Below are positions 1-5,063 of a stretch of DNA of 6,138 nt, in pieces (positions within the stretch are counted from its first letter, which is position 1; each line of letters starts with the position of its first letter). Location of the stretch: the NCBI GenBank assembly GCA_020061725.1, contig JAGUXS010000004.1:1-6138 (forward strand), in the 5' to 3' direction. The position numbers and the translations under genes are program-made. Source of the stretch: Patescibacteria group bacterium. Its GTDB lineage: Bacteria; Patescibacteriota; Patescibacteriia; UBA2591; PGYQ01. The notes under the pieces are model-generated. The model did not search any database, had not been told where the DNA came from, and worked only from the letters and a program-made list of their open reading frames with translations.

Positions 1-366
1 GACTATTAATTCATCTTTTCCATCGCCATCAATGTCGCCAGTAGTCACATTAACGCCGCCTTTAAAATTTGGATCATAAGCCATAATTTGATATTTTAAT
101 TTTCCTTCTTTATCAAAAACTTTTACTAAAGGTTCTGTTTTTTGCCCAGTAATAATTTCATTTTTTCCATCGCCATCTAGATCGCCAATTGTCACGCTAA
201 CACCGCTTTTAAAATTTGGTTCATAAGCCATAATTTGATATTTAAAATTTACATCTTTATCAAAAATTTTTACCAAAGGTTCTGTTTTTTGCCCAGTAAT
301 AATTTCATTCTTTCCATCGCCATCAATATCGCCTGTTGCCACGCTAACACCCCCTTGAAAATGTTG
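1..366 (-). repeat. 147-bp tandem repeats encoding FG-GAP units of the protease
   Basis: Equivalent positions recur every 147 bp: the CGCCATC segment begins at 24, 171 and 318. Each unit encodes 49 residues with the pattern EIITGQKTEPLVK, a VFD turn, an AY.PNF.GGV strand and the GD.DGDG calcium loop. By eye the two left units differ at about 17 of 147 bases (about 88% identical), with an unbroken shared stretch at 128-161 and 275-308. About two and a half units are visible and the array runs off the window. A more diverged half unit (residues 380-411, with YLKIFNIDSDFNYQ) precedes it. Confidence 0.92.
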
Positions 367-1599
367 ATTATAAACAATTTGTTGATAATTAAAATCAGAA
401 TCAATGTTAAAAATTTTCAAATAAGTTTTATTATCTTTATGCGATGTAACGATAATTTTTTTAAAATTTGAAATTTCTTTAGAATTTTGCTTTAATTTTA
501 AAGCATCTTGAGATAATTTTAAAGATTGATAAATATTTAATCTTCCAGCGCCCAATTTATTTTTATATTCCAAATTTTGTTCATTAATATCATCAGCTCC
601 GTTTAAAATAAAATTTTGAACTTCTTTATTTGTTAAATTAAAATTTAGGCTCCAAATTAAAGCGGCGGTGGCAACAACCTGAGGGGTGGCAATTGAAGTT
701 CCAGAATAATATCCGCCATAATATTCTTTAAAATCTATTTCTTCAAAATTATAAGTTTGAGCGCCATAAAAACTAATTCCTGGCGCAACAATGTCTATGC
801 ATTTTTCTCCAAAACTGGAAAAATTCGTTTTTTTATCTTTATTATCAATGGCCCCTACTCCAATAATTATATTTTCTTGTCCGTTACAACAAACAGGATA
901 TTGAGGGGTTTTATCTAAATCATCTCCATTATTTTCTGGATGTTCATTCCCAGCCGCGGCAACAATAATTAATCCAGCTTTCCACGCGCGTTCAATCGCT
1001 TTTAATAATTCTTTATCTTCTTCGTTTCCAGTAAAACTTAAATTTAAAATACGCGCTCCGTTTTTAATAGCGTAATCAATCGCTTTAATAAGATTATTCC
1101 CATTTCCTTTTCCTTGTTCATCTAAAATTCGCAAAGGCATAATTTTTGTTTTAAAACTTATGCCACTTATGCCTTGATTATTATTTCCTTCAGCCGCTAT
1201 TATTCCAGATATTATTGTTCCATGATTAATCGCTACTTTTGTGTAATTTGGAAGAAATTTAGGATTTGGATCATTTGAATTTTCAATAAAATCCCAACCG
1301 TTAATGTCATCTATAAAACCATTATTGTCGTCATCAATTCCATTTTTTGCTATTTCATTTTTGTTAATCCAAATATTATTAATTAAATCAGGGTGATCAA
1401 TATCAACTCCGCCATCAAGAACAGCGACAATAATTTCCGGAGAACCAGTAGTAATATCCCAAGCTTGATCAGCTTTAATAATCGGCAAATACCATTGCTT
1501 TAAATAAAAAGGATCGTTTGGAACCAAAGCCATCGCTGAAAATGAAAAACTAAAAAAGAAAGCAATAATAAAAATTATAAATGATAATTTATATTTCAT
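1..1599 (-). CDS. Secreted subtilisin-like serine protease (S8) with FG-GAP repeats, partial at C-terminus
   Basis: An exported endopeptidase; 533 residues are visible and the frame is still open at the window edge, so the C-terminus is missing. Residues 1-24 form a signal peptide (short basic start, hydrophobic core, likely cleavage after AMA). The mature part starts with a thermitase-like PNDPFYLKQWYL, so no I9-type propeptide is present. The catalytic triad is Asp62 (in VAVLDGGVD), His126 (NHGT) and Ser302 (SGTSIATP), with oxyanion Asn218 (AAAGN). An acidic GIDDDNNGFIDD loop at 87-98 probably binds calcium. From about residue 380 the chain becomes FG-GAP/VCBS-type repeats with calcium-loop motifs DxDGDGxxE at 424, 473 and 522, a 49-residue period that suggests a beta-propeller. 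The start is the ATG at 1599-1597, 5 nt after the porD stop, with no Shine-Dalgarno. The S8 assignment is certain from the motifs; the substrate is unknown. Confidence 0.95.
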   Translation of the reverse strand, partial: MKYKLSFIIFIIAFFFSFSFSAMALVPNDPFYLKQWYLPIIKADQAWDITTGSPEIIVAVLDGGVDIDHPDLINNIWINKNEIAKNGIDDDNNGFIDDINGWDFIENSNDPNPKFLPNYTKVAINHGTIISGIIAAEGNNNQGISGISFKTKIMPLRILDEQGKGNGNNLIKAIDYAIKNGARILNLSFTGNEEDKELLKAIERAWKAGLIIVAAAGNEHPENNGDDLDKTPQYPVCCNGQENIIIGVGAIDNKDKKTNFSSFGEKCIDIVAPGISFYGAQTYNFEEIDFKEYYGGYYSGTSIATPQVVATAALIWSLNFNLTNKEVQNFILNGADDINEQNLEYKNKLGAGRLNIYQSLKLSQDALKLKQNSKEISNFKKIIVTSHKDNKTYLKIFNIDSDFNYQQIVYNQHFQGGVSVATGDIDGDGKNEIITGQKTEPLVKIFDKDVNFKYQIMAYEPNFKSGVSVTIGDLDGDGKNEIITGQKTEPLVKVFDKEGKLKYQIMAYDPNFKGGVNVTTGDIDGDGKDELIV

Positions 1600-1604
1600 A
1601 ATAA

Positions 1605-1877
1605 TTAAATTAATTTTAACATTTTGATAATTTTAATTGGGCAAACTTGACTACAAATTCCGCAACCCTTGCAATAATCCAAATTAGTCTTTAAACGTTT
1701 ATTATTTTTAACTGGAATACAATTTTCTGGACAAAATTGAACACATTGCAAACAATGAATGCATTTTTTTTCATCCCAAACAGGACAAAGGGTTCGCCAT
1801 GTTCCAGTCTTATATTCTTTTGAAGAACCCGGTTTATTAATTAAACCCCCGATTAAAATTTTTTTTGAGTTTAACAT
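1605..1877 (-). CDS. porD: 2-oxoacid (pyruvate):ferredoxin oxidoreductase delta subunit, 2x[4Fe-4S]
   Basis: The ferredoxin-like delta subunit of a multi-subunit pyruvate/2-oxoacid:ferredoxin oxidoreductase, which passes electrons from the thiamine-diphosphate catalytic core towards soluble ferredoxin in the cytoplasm. The 90 residues begin with the family's GG-(6)-GSS-YKTGTWRT signature (residues 10-29) and carry two cluster motifs: Cys39, 42, 45 with Cys49-Pro, and Cys69, 72, 75 with Cys79-Pro. Cys31 and Cys53 are additional. Length is normal for PorD. The gene follows porG after 41 nt and is followed after 5 nt by the protease gene. Alpha and beta subunits, usually next in line, are absent here. 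The ATG at 1877-1875 is the only sensible start; no Shine-Dalgarno is visible. Specificity (pyruvate versus another 2-oxoacid) cannot be judged from this subunit. Confidence 0.9.
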   Translation of the reverse strand: MLNSKKILIGGLINKPGSSKEYKTGTWRTLCPVWDEKKCIHCLQCVQFCPENCIPVKNNKRLKTNLDYCKGCGICSQVCPIKIIKMLKLI

Positions 1878-1891
1878 AAAAAATTTAATTT

Positions 1892-1918
1892 AATTGATTC
1901 TTAAATTAAGAATTAATT
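1892..1918. promoter_or_regulatory. 27-bp near-perfect palindrome between porG and porD
   Basis: Arms 1892-1904 and 1906-1918 are complementary at 12 of 13 positions (one G-T mismatch) around a single central A at 1905; the core is TTCTTAA-A-TTAAGAA. It abuts the porG stop codon and fills most of the 41-bp gap. It could be an operator for a dimeric regulator, or an mRNA hairpin controlling porD translation or transcript processing. It is almost all A/T, so chance is a real alternative. Confidence 0.4.
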
Positions 1919-2485
1919 TTATTTGTCATTTGTCGCTATCTTACTTCCCTCTCTTACTGCCATTACATTTGCCATTGCCTCTTTTTCTCCTAATTTGGCT
2001 AAAAAATGTTTTTTAATAACTTTAATTAAATTTTCTAATTTTATTATTTGAGTTGTTTTGACCAACAAGCCCAACATTGCTGTATTAGGTTTATCTTTTT
2101 TAATAAATTCTAAAGCAATTTTTGAAGCGTCTATAAATTTAATTTTATATTTAGCAAAATTAAATTGTTTAAAATTTTCATTATTTTTTTTAGATGAATT
2201 AATTATTAAAATTCCATTTTTTTCTAATCCCTTAGTAACATCAATAGTTTCAATTAAATCTTCATCCAAAACTAACACTGCTTTTGGGTACAAAATTGGT
2301 TCGTGAGTTAAAATTTCTTGATCAGAAATTCTAACATAAGCGACAACCGGAGCGCCAGATCTTTCAGGTCCATATTCTGGGAAAGCTTGAATAAATTTTC
2401 CTTCTTTTAGGGCCGCTTCAACAATAAATTGAGCGGCTGATTTTGCTCCTTGCCCCCCTCGACCATAAATACATATTTCGAACAT
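1919..2485 (-). CDS. porG: 2-oxoacid (pyruvate):ferredoxin oxidoreductase gamma subunit
   Basis: The gamma subunit of pyruvate/2-oxoacid:ferredoxin oxidoreductase, the cytoplasmic enzyme that interconverts pyruvate and CoA with acetyl-CoA, CO2 and reduced ferredoxin. In this family the gamma domain contributes to the CoA-binding side of the complex. The 188 residues match a typical full-length gamma subunit: GRGGQG at 8-13 near the N-terminus, the AFPEYGPERSGAPV block at 34-47 and NTAMLG at 134-139. It is followed by porD, and a ferredoxin gene lies upstream, fitting an electron-transfer group. The start is the ATG at 2485-2483, which puts the GRGGQG motif at the usual distance. There is no Shine-Dalgarno; a candidate promoter directly abuts the start. 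Related indolepyruvate or 2-oxoglutarate enzymes have similar gamma domains, so the substrate is uncertain. Confidence 0.92.
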   Translation of the reverse strand: MFEICIYGRGGQGAKSAAQFIVEAALKEGKFIQAFPEYGPERSGAPVVAYVRISDQEILTHEPILYPKAVLVLDEDLIETIDVTKGLEKNGILIINSSKKNNENFKQFNFAKYKIKFIDASKIALEFIKKDKPNTAMLGLLVKTTQIIKLENLIKVIKKHFLAKLGEKEAMANVMAVREGSKIATNDK

Positions 2486-2491
2486 AAAAAT

Positions 2492-2519
2492 ATTAAATGA
2501 ATCTAAATATTTCTTTCAA
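2492..2519 (-). promoter_or_regulatory. Candidate promoter of porG, would give a leaderless mRNA
   Basis: On the minus strand TTGAAA (2519-2514, 5 of 6 to the -35 consensus) is separated by 16 nt from TTTAAT (2497-2492, 5 of 6 to the -10 consensus). Only six bases lie between the -10 box and the porG ATG, so initiation at the usual distance would fall on or next to the start codon. In such AT-rich DNA this could be chance. Confidence 0.3.
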
Positions 2520-2541
2520 AAATATTCAATCTTTGATTGAA
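2518..2541 (-). terminator. Weak terminator-like hairpin between the ferredoxin gene and porG
   Basis: Read on the minus strand, a perfect 7-bp stem TTCAATC/GATTGAA with an AAA loop (2541-2525) is followed at once by TATTTTT (2524-2518). This has the shape of an intrinsic terminator, but the stem has only two G-C pairs, so it is weak. It would separate the ferredoxin transcript from porG. Confidence 0.35.
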
Positions 2542-2553
2542 AAATTATGAATT

Positions 2554-2677
2554 AATGTAAAAATACAAATCTCAAAATTGAAAATAACAATTAAAAATAA
2601 AAAATTTATTAAATCCTAAATTTCAATTTTAAACTCCTACATTGTCATTTTTTATTTTGATTTTTAAACTTTACATT
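2554..2677. repeat. MITE-like AT-rich block with imperfect inverted ends
   Basis: The non-coding block is bounded by imperfect inverted repeats: 2554-2578 begins AATGTAAA and ends CTCAAAAT, and 2654-2677 is its approximate reverse complement (ATTTTGAT ... TTTACATT). Inside, AAAATAAAAAAT (2594-2605) pairs perfectly with ATTTTTTATTTT (2647-2658). No reading frame of useful length exists here on either strand. It could be a degenerate intergenic repeat or the remnant of a small non-autonomous element. A/T-only sequence pairs with itself easily, so the case is tentative. Confidence 0.3.
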
Positions 2678-2680
2678 TTT

Positions 2681-2705
2681 TTAATTCGCGCCTTTGGCGA
2701 ATTAA
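2681..2705. repeat. GC-rich-core inverted repeat overlapping the ferredoxin stop codon
   Basis: TTAATTC (2681-2687) pairs with GAATTAA (2699-2705), and GCC (2690-2692) with GGC (2696-2698) around a TTT loop, leaving a two-base GC bulge. This GC cluster stands out in very AT-rich surroundings. On the transcribed strand the stem is followed by an A run rather than a U run, so it is not a standard terminator; it may be a 3'-end stabilising hairpin or a dispersed palindromic repeat. Confidence 0.55.
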
Positions 2706-2923
2706 CATTCAATCTTAATACACTGAACAGGACAAGAGTCTTCTATATTTTCATTGCATTTTAATTTTTCCACTTCAAGTTCGTCATTTCCTGTATCCTT
2801 ATTTTTTTTAGCGCCTTTAAGCAAAGATTTTCCGTCATCATCCATTTCCCAATAATCAGAACATAGGGCCGCGCAAGCCCCGCAACCAATACATTTTTCT
2901 CTATTATGAATAATTTTATACAT
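2702..2923 (-). CDS. Ferredoxin, single [4Fe-4S] cluster (Pyrococcus type)
   Basis: A small cytoplasmic electron carrier of 73 residues. The motif CIGCGAC gives Cys11, Cys14 and Cys17, and the distal ligand is Cys64 in DSCPVQCIKI, enough for one [4Fe-4S] cluster. Cys21 and Cys56 occupy the places of the disulfide pair known in Pyrococcus furiosus ferredoxin; that protein has Asp at position 14 where this one has Cys, so a conventional, fully Cys-ligated cluster is expected. The block YWEMDDDGK at 24-32 is typical of this ferredoxin group. Cys68 and the final Cys73 are extra. Lying just upstream of porG and porD, it is the natural acceptor or donor for that oxidoreductase. It starts 20 nt after the nucleotidyltransferase stop, without a Shine-Dalgarno. 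Confidence 0.9.
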   Translation of the reverse strand: MYKIIHNREKCIGCGACAALCSDYWEMDDDGKSLLKGAKKNKDTGNDELEVEKLKCNENIEDSCPVQCIKIEC

Positions 2924-2943
2924 AAAATTAAAAAAATAAAAAA

Positions 2944-3561
2944 CTATTTTTGAAGACTATAATTTATAAGGGCTTTTTTTATTGTTTTTTCGTCAACCTC
3001 AAATCCTTTTTTAAAAATTATTTTTTCTTGATAATCAATATCTTCAAAATAAGCTAATTGTTCACGAAAAATTCTTTCATTAAATTCGCCCTTAAAAATA
3101 CTCTTGCTTCTTTTAACTATTTTTTCTATAGAATGATATTTATTGATTATAAAATATAAATCAACATAATCTTTCCACTTCACTCTTCTGCCTAAGGCAT
3201 AAGCTTTCATTGCTGCCAATGTTAAAAGACTGGGCATTTTAATTATTTTATCAAAATATATAGTATATTTAATTTTAAATGGAAAATGGAAAAAAGTAAA
3301 TTGCGTATTTTTTATAAAAAAAGTAAATTGTCCAATTTCTTCTTTAAACGTTTTATTAATTTTATACCCGCCTCTTTTTATTATCTGTTTAATTTTAATA
3401 TTATTAAATTCTTTTACAGAAAAAAAATCAAAATCAATTGATTGTCTATGACCAATTTGCAAAGCAATGGCTGTTCCACCAACTAAACTAAAATCTTTAA
3501 TAAATTTTTTTACTAATGACAATAATTCTATTTGTTCTTTAGTTAAAATTTCTTTATGCAT
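2944..3561 (-). CDS. AbiEii-like nucleotidyltransferase, probable toxin
   Basis: A 205-residue nucleotidyltransferase of the AbiEii/AbiGii toxin family. The polymerase-beta-like active site is visible: VGGTAIALQIGHRQS (27-41) followed by DFDFF with Asp43 and Asp45 as metal ligands. A second conserved block at 119-135, KAYALGRRVKWKDYVDL, has Lys119, Arg125, Lys130, Asp131 and Asp134. Characterised relatives (AbiEii, the MenT proteins) block growth by transferring nucleotides, for MenT onto tRNA ends; the target here is unknown. It is shorter than many AbiEii proteins (around 300 residues) but has both motif blocks and seems intact. Its ATG overlaps the last 8 nt of the upstream small gene (shared ATGCATAA), which suggests coupled translation, as in many toxin-antitoxin pairs. 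A housekeeping role is possible but less likely. Confidence 0.88.
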   Translation of the reverse strand: MHKEILTKEQIELLSLVKKFIKDFSLVGGTAIALQIGHRQSIDFDFFSVKEFNNIKIKQIIKRGGYKINKTFKEEIGQFTFFIKNTQFTFFHFPFKIKYTIYFDKIIKMPSLLTLAAMKAYALGRRVKWKDYVDLYFIINKYHSIEKIVKRSKSIFKGEFNERIFREQLAYFEDIDYQEKIIFKKGFEVDEKTIKKALINYSLQK

Positions 3562-3829
3562 ATTTATTAAAATAAAGAGTGAAAAAATTTTTTGTTTTTA
3601 TAGTGTAATTCTGTCTGCCCATTTTAGATGGTTTTGATTTAGCGCGAAAAATTGCTGCTGTTTTTTTTATGCCTAAAATAGAAAGTAATTTTTGCACATC
3701 ATCCCAATCACCATAATTCAAAGTATGCTCAACAATTGATTCATCACTTAAAGCATCGTAATCTTTTACGTACCATATTAAATGCGGTCTTTTTTTAATA
3801 AAATTTATAATTTCTTTTCTGTCTTGCAT
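3554..3829 (-). CDS. DUF6922-like small protein, probable antitoxin partner
   Basis: A 91-residue basic protein encoded directly before, and overlapping by 8 nt, the AbiEii-like gene. It has the pattern I associate with DUF6922-type partners of nucleotidyltransferase toxins: a Trp early on (LIWYVKDYD, 18-25), the core IVEHTLNYGDWDDVQKLLSI (32-51), then an I/L helix and a basic tail ending FFTLYFNKYA. By position it is the antitoxin; a DNA-binding or autoregulatory role is inferred, not shown. It is unlike the classical AbiEi antitoxin, which is longer and has a recognisable winged-helix region. The ATG at 3829-3827 is preceded closely by a TATAAT box and by no Shine-Dalgarno. The family call is from memory of the pattern and is moderate. 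Confidence 0.7.
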   Translation of the reverse strand: MQDRKEIINFIKKRPHLIWYVKDYDALSDESIVEHTLNYGDWDDVQKLLSILGIKKTAAIFRAKSKPSKMGRQNYTIKTKNFFTLYFNKYA

Positions 3830-3995
3830 AATAAATTAATTATAAAAATACTCTTCTTAAAAGTTTTTTACTAAAACAATATCAATATTATTTAATAGTC
3901 TAAAATTAGTTAATTATATTTTAATTTAATTAATGATCTGAATAAAAGTAAAAACAAAAATGCTCTCATTTTATTTTGCAATCAACTACCATAAG
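3830..3995. other. 166-bp intergenic gap with an AT inverted repeat
   Basis: This stretch separates the PLD gene from the toxin-antitoxin pair and has no coding potential. It holds an inverted repeat TTAATTA/TAATTAA (3910-3916 and 3927-3933), a possible operator for an autoregulating antitoxin but also easily produced by chance. After the PLD stop there is a T-rich run on the minus strand but no convincing hairpin before it, so I do not call a terminator. Confidence 0.4.
3839..3844 (-). promoter_or_regulatory. Candidate -10 box for the toxin-antitoxin pair
   Basis: TATAAT on the minus strand lies nine bases before the ATG of the small gene. If used, the transcript would have almost no leader. 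No good -35 box sits at the right distance. Confidence 0.35.
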
Positions 3996-5063
3996 TTAAT
4001 CTTCTCCCCAATCCTTTTCAAAAACTTTTCTTACTTGTTGTATTAAATTTTTATTTACTAATAAAATTCCCAATTCCCGATTTTCATCTAGAGATGGAGA
4101 AGAAAAATTGATTGATCCTAGATATAAAATTTTATTGTCCACTATGATAATTTTAGCATGTAAAAATGGTTTTTTCAAATATTTTGCTTGTATATTATGC
4201 GTTTGAAAATATTGTCCAGTCTTTTGATTTATCTCGCTATCTTTAATGTCAGCCAAAAGAATTTTAACTTGCGCCCCTCTTTCTTGCGCCTTGCTTAAAA
4301 AATTTTGCATTCTTTGATCTCCCATTATTTCAGCCATCACTAAAATTTCTGATTTAGCGTTTTTAATTATATTTTCCAATTTAGAGCGAGAATTAATCGG
4401 ACTAATCACTAAATTTTGATGAGAAGAAGTAAATAATTTATTTTGCCAATCAGCCTCAAATAATTTTTTTATTTCCTTTACATCTTTTGAATCAAAATTA
4501 ATCAAACCAAAATCGCGACTTTTATTAAATCCAGAATAAGTAAAATTACACGTCATGATAATTGCAACTTGATCGTCAATAATCATAAATTTGCTATGAG
4601 TAAGGTTAAATTCAGGATTGCCCCATTTTATTTGCATTCCACTCTCTTTAAGTTCTTTAAAAATTTTTTTATTAAACCATTCTAAATTATAGGGATTTTT
4701 TTCTAAAATTATTTTTATTTCTACCCCTCGTTTTTTCGCGTTTTTTAACGCTTGAATAATTTTTTTATTAGATAAAAGATACATTTCTAAATTAATTGAT
4801 TTTTGAGCTTTTTCAATTTCTTTTAAAAGAGGCCCCTCTTTTTCGTCTGGTAAAATAAATAAAATTTGTTTTGTTGAAGAAGGTTCTAAAATTATTTGCT
4901 GCGACGATTTAAAATATTCAATGACAAAAGGCAAGCTTAAAATTGTCAAAGCTAAAATAAATATTCCAACTTTTTTAAAATCAATTTGTTTTAAAAAATT
5001 TTTTACAAAAAATTTTATCTTTTTTTTTATTTGTTCACTACTAATTTTTAGTTCATAATTCAT
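3996..5063 (-). CDS. Membrane-anchored phospholipase D-like protein with two HKD motifs
   Basis: A 355-residue member of the phospholipase D superfamily, which includes cardiolipin synthases, phospholipases and nucleases acting on phosphodiester bonds through a phospho-histidine intermediate. The lysine-rich N-terminus (nine Lys in the first 31 residues) precedes one transmembrane segment at about 32-51, predicting N-inside orientation and an extracytoplasmic catalytic part. The first HKD motif is His156, Lys158, Asp163 with Asn173; the second is His302, Lys304, Asp309 with GS at 316-317 and Asn319, then NRE at 328-330. The first motif lacks the usual Gly-Ser (Met170-Thr171). Its ATG lies within the end of the DJ-1 gene (11-nt overlap) inside a 7-bp tandem repeat, so translation is probably coupled. 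Lipid remodelling and extracellular nuclease are both possible; sequence alone does not decide. Confidence 0.85.
   Translation of the reverse strand: MNYELKISSEQIKKKIKFFVKNFLKQIDFKKVGIFILALTILSLPFVIEYFKSSQQIILEPSSTKQILFILPDEKEGPLLKEIEKAQKSINLEMYLLSNKKIIQALKNAKKRGVEIKIILEKNPYNLEWFNKKIFKELKESGMQIKWGNPEFNLTHSKFMIIDDQVAIIMTCNFTYSGFNKSRDFGLINFDSKDVKEIKKLFEADWQNKLFTSSHQNLVISPINSRSKLENIIKNAKSEILVMAEIMGDQRMQNFLSKAQERGAQVKILLADIKDSEINQKTGQYFQTHNIQAKYLKKPFLHAKIIIVDNKILYLGSINFSSPSLDENRELGILLVNKNLIQQVRKVFEKDWGED

Noticed and set aside
235..471. Plus-strand open reading frame of 78 codons
   Set aside because: It lies opposite the protease FG-GAP repeats, has low-complexity Ile/Asn/Phe-rich content and no family resemblance; it is a shadow of the real gene.
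2058..2306. Plus-strand open reading frame of 82 codons
   Set aside because: It is antisense to porG, which has clear conserved motifs; no independent coding evidence.
2486..2701. A small gene or structured RNA in the ferredoxin-porG gap
   Set aside because: Start codons on the minus strand are followed quickly by stops, and apart from the hairpins described I see no tRNA, riboswitch or other known RNA pattern.
2681..2705. Intrinsic terminator for the ferredoxin gene
   Set aside because: The hairpin is followed by an A run on the minus strand and by no T run on the plus strand, so it fails the basic terminator pattern in both directions.
3910..3933. Strong operator or terminator before the toxin-antitoxin pair
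   Set aside because: The inverted repeat is only 7 bp of pure A/T and could easily arise by chance; kept only as a note in the intergenic entry.
5053..5055. TGA recoded as an amino acid, joining DJ-1 to PLD
   Set aside because: Reading through TGA in the DJ-1 frame does not enter the PLD frame, which is shifted by one; Trp is encoded by TGG elsewhere and no other in-frame TGA occurs.
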